A stretch of DNA of 64,000 nt from Streptomyces sp. NBC_00459 (lineage in GTDB: Bacteria > Actinomycetota > Actinomycetes > Streptomycetales > Streptomycetaceae): assembly GCF_036013955.1 (NCBI RefSeq), contig NZ_CP107903.1:6510001-6574000 (forward strand), read 5' to 3'. Below are positions 48,775 through 57,746 of this stretch, in pieces. A model generated the notes under the pieces. The model did not search any database. It worked only from the letters and a program-made list of their open reading frames with translations, and was not told the origin of the DNA. Each line of letters starts with the position of its first letter. Position 1 is the stretch's first letter. Both the position numbers and the translations under genes were made by a program.

Positions 48775-48902
48775 CACCCGCCTTCGCTTTTTCGGCTTTC
48801 CGGCCCGGCGCGCGTGTCCCGAGACAACCGTGCTCGTCACCTCTCGTACGACCTGACGCCCGGGCAGACGTCTGTTCACTTCTGTCTCATTCCTCGTCAA
48901 TT

Positions 48903-48941
48903 CGTCTCATTATCCGAGACGTGTCGATGTGTTTCATCGAC
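48903..48941 (+). other. Two adjacent hairpins before the importer operon (possible attenuator)
   Basis: Stem 1 is CGTCTC/GAGACG (48903-48908 with 48916-48921); stem 2 is GTCGATG/CATCGAC (48923-48929 with 48935-48941). They lie between the leader peptide and the SBP start at 48968 and could sequester or expose its ribosome binding region. Confidence 0.5.
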
Positions 48942-48967
48942 GTATCCATCCGAGAGGTCGTCTTCCG

Positions 48968-50692
48968 ATGCGCCAACCGTCCGTCAGAGCGCGCCGCGTG
49001 GCAGCGGTGTCCGTCAGCCTGGTTCTGGCCGCGGGCGCCGCCGCGTGCGGTCCGAAGGACAACGATGCCAAAGGCGCGGGAAGCGGTGACTCCAAGCCGC
49101 AGAAGGGCGGCACGCTCACCGTCCTCAACCGCAACCCGCAGGAGGACTTCGACCCCGCCCGGCTGTACACCTCCGGCGGTGGCAACGTCCCCTCGCTGGT
49201 CTTCCGCACGCTCACCACGCGCAACCGCGAGAGCGGGGCGGCGGGCGCGAAGGTCGTCCCCGACCTGGCCACCGACACCGGGCGCGCGAGCGAGAACGCG
49301 ACCGTCTGGACGTACACCCTGAAGGAAGGGCTCAAGTACGAGGACGGTACGGCGATCACCAGCGCCGACATCAAGTACGGCATCGAGCGCTCCTTCGCCC
49401 CCGAACTCTCCGGCGGCGCGCCCTACCTGAGGGACTGGCTGATCGGCGCCGCCGACTACCAGGGGCCCTACAAGGACAAGGGCAAGGGCCTCGACGCGAT
49501 CGAGACGCCGGACGCCCGCACGATCGTCTTCCACCTGAACAAGCCCGAGGGCGAGTTCCCCTTCCTGGCCACGCAGACGCAGTTCACGCCGGTCCCGAAG
49601 GCCAAGGACACCGGCACGAAGTACGAGGAGCACCCGATCTCGTCGGGTCCCTACAAGGTCGTCAGCAACGAGGGCGACGGTGAGCGGATCGTCCTGGAGC
49701 GCAACACCTACTGGTCGGCCGCCACGGACGCGGAGCGCAAGGCGTACCCGGACAAGATCGACGTACGGTCCGGGCTCGACTCCTCGGTGATCAACCAGCG
49801 GCTGTCGGCGTCCCAAGGGGCGGACGCCGCGTCCGTCACCACGGACACCAACCTCGGCCCGGCGGAGCTGGCCAAGGTCTCCGGCGACAAGGAACTGGCC
49901 GCGCGCGTCGGCACCGGGCACTTCGGATACATCAACTACATAGCGTTCAACCCGAAGATCAAGCCGTTCGACAACATCAAGGTGCGCGAGGCGATCTCGT
50001 ACGCCATCGACCGTACGAGCGTCATCAACGCGGCCGGCGGCTCGTCGCTCGCCGAGCCGGCCACCACCTACCTGCCGAACCAGAAGTCCTTCGGGTACAC
50101 GCCGTACGACCACTTCCCGGCAGGTGCCTCCGGGAACCCGGCCAAGGCCAAGGAGGTGCTGAAGGAAGCCGGCTACCCGAACGGGCTGACCGTCACCCTC
50201 ACCCACTCCAACGCCAAGGACTTCGAGACCAGCCCGGAGATCGCGACCGCCGTCCAGGACGCGCTCAAGAAGGCCGGCATCACGGTGAAGCTGGACGGGC
50301 TGGAGGACAACGACTACTCCGACACCATCCACGACGTGAACAAGGAGCCCGGGTTCTTCCTCGCCCACTGGGGTGCCGACTGGCCCTCCGGCGGTCCGTT
50401 CCTCGCCCCGATCTTCGACGGCCGGCAGATCGTCAAGGACGGTGCGAACTTCAACACCGGCTTCCTCGACGACAAGTCGGTCAATGCCGAGATTGACGCG
50501 ATCAACAAGTTGACCGATCTTGACGCCGCCGCCAAGAGGTGGGGCGCACTGGACGAGAAGATCGGCGAGCAGGCGCTGACCGTGCCGCTGTTCTACCCGG
50601 TCTACAAGCGGCTGTACGGCAAGGACGTCAAGAACATCGTGATCAGCGACTGGACGGGTGTCCTGGACATCTCCCAGGTCGCGGTGAAGTGA
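48968..50692 (+). CDS. ABC transporter substrate-binding lipoprotein, peptide/nickel family
   Basis: The product is 574 residues from ATG 48968. The signal peptide ends in an AAAC site at Cys27 (LVLAAGAAAC), probably a lipoprotein although the -3 residue is atypical. The mature part has SBP_bac_5 features: GGTLTVLNRNPQEDFDPARL, VPDLATDTG, WTYTLKEGLKYEDGTAITSA and SFAPELSGGAPYLRDWL. It feeds the permeases and double ATPase downstream. The family binds peptides, dipeptides, nickel or other ligands; the Cys-type leader suggests a sulfur-containing substrate such as glutathione or a cysteine-bearing peptide. Confidence 0.92.
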   Translation: MRQPSVRARRVAAVSVSLVLAAGAAACGPKDNDAKGAGSGDSKPQKGGTLTVLNRNPQEDFDPARLYTSGGGNVPSLVFRTLTTRNRESGAAGAKVVPDLATDTGRASENATVWTYTLKEGLKYEDGTAITSADIKYGIERSFAPELSGGAPYLRDWLIGAADYQGPYKDKGKGLDAIETPDARTIVFHLNKPEGEFPFLATQTQFTPVPKAKDTGTKYEEHPISSGPYKVVSNEGDGERIVLERNTYWSAATDAERKAYPDKIDVRSGLDSSVINQRLSASQGADAASVTTDTNLGPAELAKVSGDKELAARVGTGHFGYINYIAFNPKIKPFDNIKVREAISYAIDRTSVINAAGGSSLAEPATTYLPNQKSFGYTPYDHFPAGASGNPAKAKEVLKEAGYPNGLTVTLTHSNAKDFETSPEIATAVQDALKKAGITVKLDGLEDNDYSDTIHDVNKEPGFFLAHWGADWPSGGPFLAPIFDGRQIVKDGANFNTGFLDDKSVNAEIDAINKLTDLDAAAKRWGALDEKIGEQALTVPLFYPVYKRLYGKDVKNIVISDWTGVLDISQVAVK

Positions 50693-50699
50693 CGACGCC

Positions 50700-51755
50700 G
50701 TGAGCGAGGTCCTTCTCGCCTCCCGGGCCGCCGGGACGGGTACGACGCCCGTCCCGGCGGCCTCGGGGGCCCGTCAGTTCTGGCGGCGGCTGCGTGCGCA
50801 GCGCGCCGCCCTCGTCGCGGCTTCCGTCGTCGCGCTGCTCGTCCTGGTCGCGCTCGCCGCGCCGCTGCTCACCGCGCTCGCCGGCCAGGACCCGACCACC
50901 TACCACCCCGCCCTCGTCGACTCCGCGCGTGGAGGCGTGCCGATCGGTTCTTTCGGCGGGATCAGCGCTGACCACTGGCTCGGCGTCGAACCGCAGACGG
51001 GGCGCGATCTGTTCGCCCGGCTCGTCTACGGGGCCCGGGTCTCGCTGGGCGTCGCGCTCGCGGCGACCCTCGTCCAGGTGTTGATCGGCGTCGTGGTCGG
51101 CATCGCGTCCGCCCTCGGCGGTCAATGGGTTGATCAACTGTTGAGCCGTCTCACCGATGTCATCATCGCCCTGCCACTCATGATCATGTCGCTGGCCCTG
51201 CTGGCGATCGTGCCCGGCAGCTTCCCGCGACCCGTTCTCGTCGCCCTGGTCATCGGGCTGATCGCCTGGGGCGGGATCGCCAAGATCGTGCGCGCCCGGA
51301 CGCTGACTCTCAAACAGCTCGACCATGTGGCCGCGGCCCGGCTCAGCGGCTGGGGCTCCTGGCGGATCGCCCGCCGGGAACTGCTTCCCGGCCTCGCCGC
51401 GCCCGTCATCACGTACGCCGCGCTCCTCGTCCCGTCGAACATCACGGTCGAGGCCGCCCTGTCCTTCCTCGGCGTCGGTGTGAAGCCGCCGACGCCCTCC
51501 TGGGGGCAGATGATCACCGCCGCCGACGTCTGGTACCAGGCGGCACCGCAGTACCTGCTGCTGCCCGCGGGCGCTCTCTTCGTGACCGTCCTCGCCCTCA
51601 CCGTCCTCGGCGACGGCATCCGCACCGCCCTCGACCCGCGCGCGGCCTCCCGCCTGCGCATCGGGACGGGCCGCCGACGCGAGGCCAAGGCCGCGACGGT
51701 CGCGCCGGAGGAGAAAGCCGACGCCACGACCGGGAAGACGGGGGCCGGCGCATGA
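50700..51755 (+). CDS. ABC transporter permease, DppC/OppC type
   Basis: The product is 351 residues from GTG 50700, 7 bases after the SBP stop. It has an N-terminal helix (ALVAASVVALLVLVALAAP), the OppC-type GVEPQTGRDLFARLVYG segment and several further helices, with the EAA-like loop AARLSGWGSWRIARRELLPG that docks the ATPase. Its stop overlaps the next start (ATGA, 51752-51755). Having the C-type permease before the B-type is less common than the reverse. Confidence 0.92.
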   Translation: MSEVLLASRAAGTGTTPVPAASGARQFWRRLRAQRAALVAASVVALLVLVALAAPLLTALAGQDPTTYHPALVDSARGGVPIGSFGGISADHWLGVEPQTGRDLFARLVYGARVSLGVALAATLVQVLIGVVVGIASALGGQWVDQLLSRLTDVIIALPLMIMSLALLAIVPGSFPRPVLVALVIGLIAWGGIAKIVRARTLTLKQLDHVAAARLSGWGSWRIARRELLPGLAAPVITYAALLVPSNITVEAALSFLGVGVKPPTPSWGQMITAADVWYQAAPQYLLLPAGALFVTVLALTVLGDGIRTALDPRAASRLRIGTGRRREAKAATVAPEEKADATTGKTGAGA

Positions 51756-52756
51756 ACATCTCCGGTTTCGGCGGGTTCGTCGCCCGCCGCGTCGTCGGCG
51801 CGATCGTCACCCTCTTCGCCATCTCGGTGATCATCTACGCCGTCTTCTACGTCGCCCCCGGCAACGTCGCCCAGATCACCTGCGGCCCGCGCTGTTCCCC
51901 CGCCCAGGTGCACCAGGTCGCCGAGCAACTGCGCCTCGACGACCCGCTGTACCTGCGCTACTGGCACTTCCTGCAGGGCGTCTTCGTCGGCCAGGACTAC
52001 TCGACCGGTACGTCCGTCGAGCACTGCTCGGCGCCCTGCCTCGGCCTGTCCTACCAGAGCGACCAGCAGGTCACCGAGCTGATCCTGGCGAAGCTGCCGG
52101 TCACCGGTTCGCTCGCGCTCGGCGCGATGGTGCTGTGGCTGCTCATCGGTGTCGGCACCGGAGTGCTCTCCGCCTGGCGGCGCGGCCGGCCCACCGAGCG
52201 CATCCTGACCGGCCTCACGCTGGCGGGCACGGCCACGCCCGTGTTCGTCATCGGACTGATCCTGATGATCGTGGTCTGCGGCCAGCTGGAGCTGCTGCCG
52301 TTCCCGCAGTACGTGCCCTTCGCCGACGATCCCGAGCAGTGGGCCTGGAACCTGCTGCTGCCCTGGCTGTCGCTGGCCCTCATCGAATCCGCCAAGTACG
52401 CCCGCCTGACCAGGGCGTCGATGCTGGAGACACTCGCCGAGGACCATGTACGCACCTTCCGCGCGTACGGCGTCGGGGAGCCGTCCATCATCGGGCGGCA
52501 CGCGCTGCGCGGGGCGGTGGCGCCCCTGATCGCTCTGACCGCCACTGACTTCGGGTCGATGTTCGGCGGAGCGGTGCTCACCGAGACGCTCTTCGGGCTG
52601 CCCGGCCTCGGACAGGAACTCGTCGAGGCGGTCAAGGTCGTCGACCTGCCGGTGGTCGTCGGCATGGTCCTGGTCACCGGTTTCTTCGTGGTCATCGCCA
52701 ACGCCGTCGCGGATGTGCTGTACGCGGTGGCCGACCGACGGGTGGTGCTCGTATGA
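51752..52756 (+). CDS. ABC transporter permease, DppB/OppB type
   Basis: The product is 334 residues from ATG 51752. A first helix (VVGAIVTLFAISVIIYAVF) is followed by a large outer loop with LDDPLYLRYWHFLQGVFVG and cysteines near QITCGPRC and EHCSAPC that could be disulfide-bonded. The EAA loop is VRTFRAYGVGEPSIIGRHAL, and later helices are typical of BPD_transp_1. The stop overlaps the ATPase start (ATGA, 52753-52756). Confidence 0.92.
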   Translation: MNISGFGGFVARRVVGAIVTLFAISVIIYAVFYVAPGNVAQITCGPRCSPAQVHQVAEQLRLDDPLYLRYWHFLQGVFVGQDYSTGTSVEHCSAPCLGLSYQSDQQVTELILAKLPVTGSLALGAMVLWLLIGVGTGVLSAWRRGRPTERILTGLTLAGTATPVFVIGLILMIVVCGQLELLPFPQYVPFADDPEQWAWNLLLPWLSLALIESAKYARLTRASMLETLAEDHVRTFRAYGVGEPSIIGRHALRGAVAPLIALTATDFGSMFGGAVLTETLFGLPGLGQELVEAVKVVDLPVVVGMVLVTGFFVVIANAVADVLYAVADRRVVLV

Positions 52757-54402
52757 GCTTGGACAAGGCCTCAATCGAGGCTCCCGTGGAGATCGCCGGG
52801 GGCAGGGCTCTCGTGGAGGTCGACGACCTCACGGTCGCCTTCGGCTCCCTGCGGGCCGTGGACGGGCTGTCGTTCCGGCTCGCGAAGGGCGCCGCGCTCG
52901 GTCTGGTCGGCGAATCCGGGTCCGGCAAGTCCACTGTCGCGTCCGCCCTGCTGGGGCTGCACCGCGGTACGGGAGCGGAGGTCAGCGGTGCGATCCGGGT
53001 CGCCGGAACCGACGTACAGCAGGCGTCCGAGGCCGAACTGCGGCGGCTGCGCGGGGCGAGGGCGGCGATGGTCTTCCAGGACCCGCTCTCCTCCCTCGAC
53101 CCGTACTACGCGGTCGGCGACCAGATCGCCGAGGTGTACCGCGTGCACACGAAGGCGTCCCGGCGCGCAGCACGCGCGCGTGCCGTCGACGTACTGGACC
53201 GGGTCGGAATTCCGGACGCGGTACGGCGGTCTCGGTCCCGGCCGCACGAGTTCAGCGGCGGGATGCGTCAGCGCGCGCTGATCGCCATGGCGCTCGCCTG
53301 CGAACCCGACCTCCTGATCGCGGACGAACCGACGACCGCGCTGGACGTGACCGTCCAGGCCCAGATCCTCGACCTGCTGCACATGCTGCGCCAGGAGACC
53401 GGCATGGGCCTGCTGCTCGTCACGCACGACGTGGGCGTCGCGGCGGAGAGCGTCGACGACGTGCTGGTGATGCGGCACGGTCGCGCGGTCGAGCACGGCC
53501 CGGTCGCCGCCGTACTCGGGGCGCCCGCACAGGCGTACACCCGCGAACTGCTGGCCGCGGTACCGCGGGTGGACGCGCGGCGGGTCCCCGGGGATGCCTC
53601 CGGCTCCGATGAGGTCGTCCTGGAGGCCGCCGGCCTGCGGCGCGAGTTCGGGCGCGGCAAGCGGGCGTTCGTGGCCGTGGACGATGTGTCGCTGACCGTG
53701 CGCAGGGGCGAGACCCTCGGGATCGTCGGCGAGAGCGGCAGCGGCAAGACGACCCTCGGGCGGATGCTGGTCGGGCTGCTGGAGCCGACGGACGGCGAGG
53801 TGCGTTACGAGGGGCGCGTGCGGTCCGGGGTCGGGCCGGCCGTGCAGATGGTGTTCCAGGATCCCGTCTCCTCCCTCAACCCCCGCCGCAGCGTGGGCGA
53901 GTCGATCGCCGATCCGCTGCGGGCGCGCGGCGACGGTGACGAGGGCCGCGTCCGGGCGCGTGTGGGGGAGCTGCTGGAGCGCGTGGGGCTCGACCCGGCT
54001 CACTTCGGCCGCTATCCGCACGAGTTCAGTGGTGGCCAACGCCAACGCGTGGGCATCGCACGGGCGCTGGCCGCCGAACCCCGCGTCATCGTCTGCGACG
54101 AGCCGGTCTCGGCGCTCGATGTCACGACCCAGGCCCAGGTGGTCGCGCTGCTCGGCGAGTTGCAGCGCGAACTCGGCCTCGCGCTGGTGTTCGTCGCTCA
54201 CGATCTCGCCGTCGTGCGCCAGGTCAGTGACCGCGTCGCGGTGATGCGGCGGGGACGGATCGTCGAGGCGGGCCCCGCCGACGAGGTGTACGACAACCCG
54301 CGCGACCCGTACACCCGGCGGTTGCTGGCCGCCGTGCCCTCTCTCGACCCGGACGTGGCGGCCCGGCGCCGCGTTGCCCGACAGGAGTTGACCCCGGCGT
54401 GA
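52753..54402 (+). CDS. Fused double ATP-binding protein of the peptide importer (DppD-DppF type)
   Basis: The product is 549 residues from ATG 52753 and has two complete ATPase domains. Domain 1 has LVGESGSGKSTVASALLG, signature EFSGGMRQRALIAMAL and IADEPTTALDVT. Domain 2 has IVGESGSGKTTLGRMLVG, EFSGGQRQRVGIARAL and VCDEPVSALDVT. One polypeptide replaces the usual two subunits. It completes the four-part importer and is the last gene of the operon; a hairpin follows at 54497. Confidence 0.94.
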   Translation: MSLDKASIEAPVEIAGGRALVEVDDLTVAFGSLRAVDGLSFRLAKGAALGLVGESGSGKSTVASALLGLHRGTGAEVSGAIRVAGTDVQQASEAELRRLRGARAAMVFQDPLSSLDPYYAVGDQIAEVYRVHTKASRRAARARAVDVLDRVGIPDAVRRSRSRPHEFSGGMRQRALIAMALACEPDLLIADEPTTALDVTVQAQILDLLHMLRQETGMGLLLVTHDVGVAAESVDDVLVMRHGRAVEHGPVAAVLGAPAQAYTRELLAAVPRVDARRVPGDASGSDEVVLEAAGLRREFGRGKRAFVAVDDVSLTVRRGETLGIVGESGSGKTTLGRMLVGLLEPTDGEVRYEGRVRSGVGPAVQMVFQDPVSSLNPRRSVGESIADPLRARGDGDEGRVRARVGELLERVGLDPAHFGRYPHEFSGGQRQRVGIARALAAEPRVIVCDEPVSALDVTTQAQVVALLGELQRELGLALVFVAHDLAVVRQVSDRVAVMRRGRIVEAGPADEVYDNPRDPYTRRLLAAVPSLDPDVAARRRVARQELTPA

Positions 54403-54496
54403 CCGCACGCGTGTTCGTAACCATGCGTGCTCGAATGATCTCTTAGCGCGACAGAACGCGAGCCGCACGGGAAAGTTACGACCGTTCACCCCTTTT

Positions 54497-54530
54497 GGTG
54501 GTGCGACGGACAACCGTCCATCGCACCACC
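54497..54530. terminator. Terminator after the importer operon
   Basis: A perfect 10-bp stem (54497-54506 with 54521-54530) encloses an inner short stem. It lies about 95 bases after the ATPase stop and precedes the glycosyltransferase locus. Confidence 0.75.
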
Positions 54531-54604
54531 GTCATGTCCGCATACGTTCGTCCCGCTGCGAGCCGCCGGGTCAACGGCGGCTCCCCATACGGGAGATCGG
54601 GGGT

Positions 54605-56335
54605 GTGCTCGTGCGCATCGGACTGCTGACGGAGGGTGGCTATCCGTATGTGAGCGGTGACGCCAGACTCTGGTGCGACCGGCTCGTGCGCGGGCTCGGC
54701 GGGCACGAGTTCGACATCTACGCGCTCAGCCGCAGTGAGCGGCAGGAGGACGAGGGCTGGATCGAACTGCCGCCGCAGGTCAGCCGGGTCCGGACCGCCC
54801 CACTGTGGACGGCCGAGGATGACGGCGTGGTCTACGGCCGCCGCGCACGACGGCGATTCGAGGAGGCCTACGGCGAACTGGCCGCAGCCCTGTGCGGTGG
54901 GCCCGACGCGGGCAACGCGTCGGACGGACCGGACCCGGCCACCGCTGAGGCGGACCGTTTCGGCAGTGCGCTGTACGGGCTCGCCGACCTCGCCCGGGAC
55001 GAGGGCGGCCTGGTGGGAGCGCTCCGCTCCGAGGCCGCGGTACGAGCACTGGAGCGCGCCTGTCGTGCGCCCGGCGCACAGGGGGCGGCGCGCGAGGCGC
55101 GCGTCCCGGACCTGCTCGCCGTCGCCGCGCACCTGGAACGCGCCCTGCGCCCCCTCTCGCTCGACTGGTACGAGGACGACGGGCTCGGCTCGGTCGACCT
55201 CTGCCATGCCGCGGCCGGCGGCCCGGCGGCGCTCCCCGGACTGCTCGCCCACCACTTCTCCGAAGTCCCCCTGCTGGTCACCGAGTACGGGGTCCCGCTG
55301 CGGGCGCACTACCTGGCCTCGGGCGCCGACGACAGCGCCCCGGCCGTACGGTCCCTGCTCGCGGCCTTCCACGGCCGGCTGGCCTCGGAGGTCTACCGGC
55401 GGGCCGCGCTCGTCACCCCCGGCAACACGCACACCCGCCGCTGGCAGGAGAGATGCGGGGCCGACCGGGAGAAGCTGCGGACCGTGTACCCCGGCATGGA
55501 CGCGTCCCACTTCGCGGAGGTGGGCGAGTCCCCGGAGACCGCGGACCCCGACACGCTGATCTGGGTCGGCCGTATCGAGCCCGCCAAGGACCTGATCTCC
55601 CTTCTGCACGCCTTCGCGGAGGTCCGCAAGGAGGAACCGAAGACGCGCCTGCGCATCATCGGCGCGGCCACGGGAGCCGAGAGCGAGGCATATCTCGGTC
55701 ACTGCCGGGCGCTCGCCGCGCAGCTCTTCCCCGACGAGGCCGAGGGCATTCACGCGGTCGGCGACAACCCCGTGTCGTTCGAGGAGATCGGCGGCCCGGA
55801 GGCACCGACGCTCGCGGAGGCGTACGCGGCCGGTGCGGTCGTCGTCCTGTCGAGCGTGGTCGAGGGCTTCCCGATCAGCCTGGTCGAGGCGATGTTCTGC
55901 GGCCGGGCGACCGTGTCGACGGACGTGGGAGCGGTGGTCGAGATCATCGGCGGTACGGGGCTCGTGGTGCCCCCGCGCAACCCGCGGGCGCTCGCGGAGG
56001 CGTGCGTGGCGCTGCTGCGCGACCCGGCGCGCCGCGAACGCCTGGGCGCCGCCGCCCGCGCCCGTGCCCTCGAACTGTTCACCGTCGAGCAGAACGTCGA
56101 GGCATTTCACGGCATTTACCTGGAGGTCGTCTCGCGTTCCCCCGTCCACAAGGTGGTCCTCGACCACGCCGGCGAACCGCTCCCGTTCGCCGTCCCGGCG
56201 GAGGCACACGTCGCCGGCCGCTGGACGCATGCCGACATACGCGTGGTGGCCCGGGGCGGGCCCAGCTGGGCGACAGGACGCGCTTCCGCACCGGTACAGG
56301 CGACCGCCGTACCCGCCGGGGAGGGAGCGCGATGA
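54605..56335 (+). CDS. PelF-like GT4 glycosyltransferase (DUF3492 N-terminus)
   Basis: The product is 576 residues from GTG 54605 (GTG 54611 is equally possible). The first 270 residues match DUF3492, the N-terminal domain of PelF: IGLLTEGGYPYVSGDARLWC, LVRGLGGHEFDIYALS and, later, LLVTEYGVPLRAHYL. The GT4 catalytic half has WVGRIEPAKDLISLLHAFAE, GDNPVSFEEIGG and the E-x7-E motif in VVEGFPISLVEAMFCGR. PelF uses UDP-sugars to polymerise the Pel exopolysaccharide in the cytoplasm. Three further genes (membrane protein, epimerase, Spherulin-4) follow closely. Confidence 0.9.
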   Translation: MLVRIGLLTEGGYPYVSGDARLWCDRLVRGLGGHEFDIYALSRSERQEDEGWIELPPQVSRVRTAPLWTAEDDGVVYGRRARRRFEEAYGELAAALCGGPDAGNASDGPDPATAEADRFGSALYGLADLARDEGGLVGALRSEAAVRALERACRAPGAQGAAREARVPDLLAVAAHLERALRPLSLDWYEDDGLGSVDLCHAAAGGPAALPGLLAHHFSEVPLLVTEYGVPLRAHYLASGADDSAPAVRSLLAAFHGRLASEVYRRAALVTPGNTHTRRWQERCGADREKLRTVYPGMDASHFAEVGESPETADPDTLIWVGRIEPAKDLISLLHAFAEVRKEEPKTRLRIIGAATGAESEAYLGHCRALAAQLFPDEAEGIHAVGDNPVSFEEIGGPEAPTLAEAYAAGAVVVLSSVVEGFPISLVEAMFCGRATVSTDVGAVVEIIGGTGLVVPPRNPRALAEACVALLRDPARRERLGAAARARALELFTVEQNVEAFHGIYLEVVSRSPVHKVVLDHAGEPLPFAVPAEAHVAGRWTHADIRVVARGGPSWATGRASAPVQATAVPAGEGAR

Positions 56336-57600
56336 GCGAGCTGGGAGAACTGGACCGCCCGGGGACACCGAACAACTCCGGAGCCTGGGACGAACACTCG
56401 GAGGAGTGGCTCATGGGCGCCGCGGAGACGAACGTGCGGGAGACGCCGGGGCAGTCGCCGACGACCACACCCTCCGCGCCCTCCGCCCGTGCCGCGCGCC
56501 GAGGGACCGGAGACCCCGTGAAGGCGCTCATGCACAGACACCGTGAACTGTGCGAGCGGGCGGTGGACCCCCTGGAGATCGCCGCCGGTCTGGAGGCCCA
56601 CGGCGTGACCGACCGGACGGCCGCCCGCTTCCGCCACCGTGACGTGTTCTCGCTGGCCGAGGAGATGTACGCCCGGGTCTCCCGGGACACGGAAACGGCA
56701 CCACGGCCCACCCCTTCGCCCGCACCCCGCGTACGGGCCGACTGGGCACTGCTCTCCCTGCTCCCGGGCGCCCTGTGCGCGGCGGCGGTGGCCGGTCTGC
56801 ACCTCACCGAGGGCCGGGTCCGGCTGGCCGTGGCGACACTGGGCGCCCTGGCCGTGGCGCTGGCCGTACGCGCGGCACTGGGCCGGGGGCCACTGGGCCC
56901 CAGGTCCCACCCGGCGCCCCCCGGCACGTACCCGAGCCAGACCCCGGGCTCCACGCGTGCGTGGACCTACTGGCTCCTCGCGTACGCGCTCCTGGGCGAC
57001 GGCCTGATCACCGCCGCGCTGACGGGCGGCCCCGACGGATTCCCGGCCGCCGTCCGGGACCTGTCCACCGCCCCTGTCCTCGCCCTCACCCTGGCCTGTG
57101 CGCCGGCGGCCTGGTGCGCCCACCTCTTCGCCGCGGGAGCCCGTCGCAAGCTGGCCGCCAGCCGTGGCCTGGCGGACTTCACGGCAGCCGTGAAACCCCT
57201 CCTCCTGGGCGCGTTCGCCCTGTTCCTCTGCACGTCGGCGGCGCTCGTGGCGATCTCCGCGACGGTCCTGCACGAACCGGCGGCCTACACCACGACGGTC
57301 ACCCTGGGCGCCCTGCTCCTTCTGGCCCGTCTCCTCACGGCACACGGCTTCACCCACGCCCCGGCGGTGGTCCTCGGCGCGGCAGCCGCGACGGAGGCAG
57401 CGGCTCTGGCCACCGCCTTCGCGTCCCACCTGCCCGGCTGCGCCTTCCTGGCCACCCCGGTGGACACGGTCGTGGCCGTCTGGAGTCCGGCGGGCATCCC
57501 GGCCGCGGCCTGCGGAGCGGCCGCGCTGATCCTCCTGTTCCACGCCACCCGCACGCTGACCAGAGCCTCGGCGCACGCGATTCCGGGTGAGCCCGGATGA
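56332..57600 (+). CDS. Membrane protein of the Pel-like locus
   Basis: The product is 422 residues from ATG 56332, overlapping the glycosyltransferase stop (ATGA, 56332-56335). A hydrophilic N-terminal part of about 135 residues holds a helical domain (VKALMHRHRELCERAVDPLE, DRTAARFRHRDVFSLAEEM). It is followed by eight or more membrane helices (ADWALLSLLPGALCAAAVAG, LAVATLGALAVALAVRAAL, TYWLLAYALLGDGLITAAL and others). It is not obviously PelG, the MATE-like exporter of pel loci, but could play the export or assembly role. I do not recognise the family. Confidence 0.8.
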   Translation: MSELGELDRPGTPNNSGAWDEHSEEWLMGAAETNVRETPGQSPTTTPSAPSARAARRGTGDPVKALMHRHRELCERAVDPLEIAAGLEAHGVTDRTAARFRHRDVFSLAEEMYARVSRDTETAPRPTPSPAPRVRADWALLSLLPGALCAAAVAGLHLTEGRVRLAVATLGALAVALAVRAALGRGPLGPRSHPAPPGTYPSQTPGSTRAWTYWLLAYALLGDGLITAALTGGPDGFPAAVRDLSTAPVLALTLACAPAAWCAHLFAAGARRKLAASRGLADFTAAVKPLLLGAFALFLCTSAALVAISATVLHEPAAYTTTVTLGALLLLARLLTAHGFTHAPAVVLGAAAATEAAALATAFASHLPGCAFLATPVDTVVAVWSPAGIPAAACGAAALILLFHATRTLTRASAHAIPGEPG

Positions 57601-57692
57601 CGTCCAGGACCCACGACCACGGCAGGCGACCGGTTCCGCAACGCCCGGCCCTCCCACACGAACGAACCCGCAACCCCCGAAGGAGTACACCG

Positions 57693-57746
57693 ATGATCAC
57701 CTCCCGACCCGGAGCCGGAGAATCCGCCGAGGGAGCCGTCCGATGA
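57693..57746 (+). CDS. Possible 17-residue coupled micro-ORF before the epimerase
   Basis: ATG 57693 has the best ribosome binding site in the area (AAGGAG, seven bases upstream). The ORF encodes 17 residues starting MITSRPGAGE and stops at 57744-57746, overlapping the epimerase ATG (57743) as ATGA. The epimerase itself has no strong site. The micro-ORF could deliver ribosomes to it by translational coupling. Confidence 0.4.
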   Translation: MITSRPGAGESAEGAVR

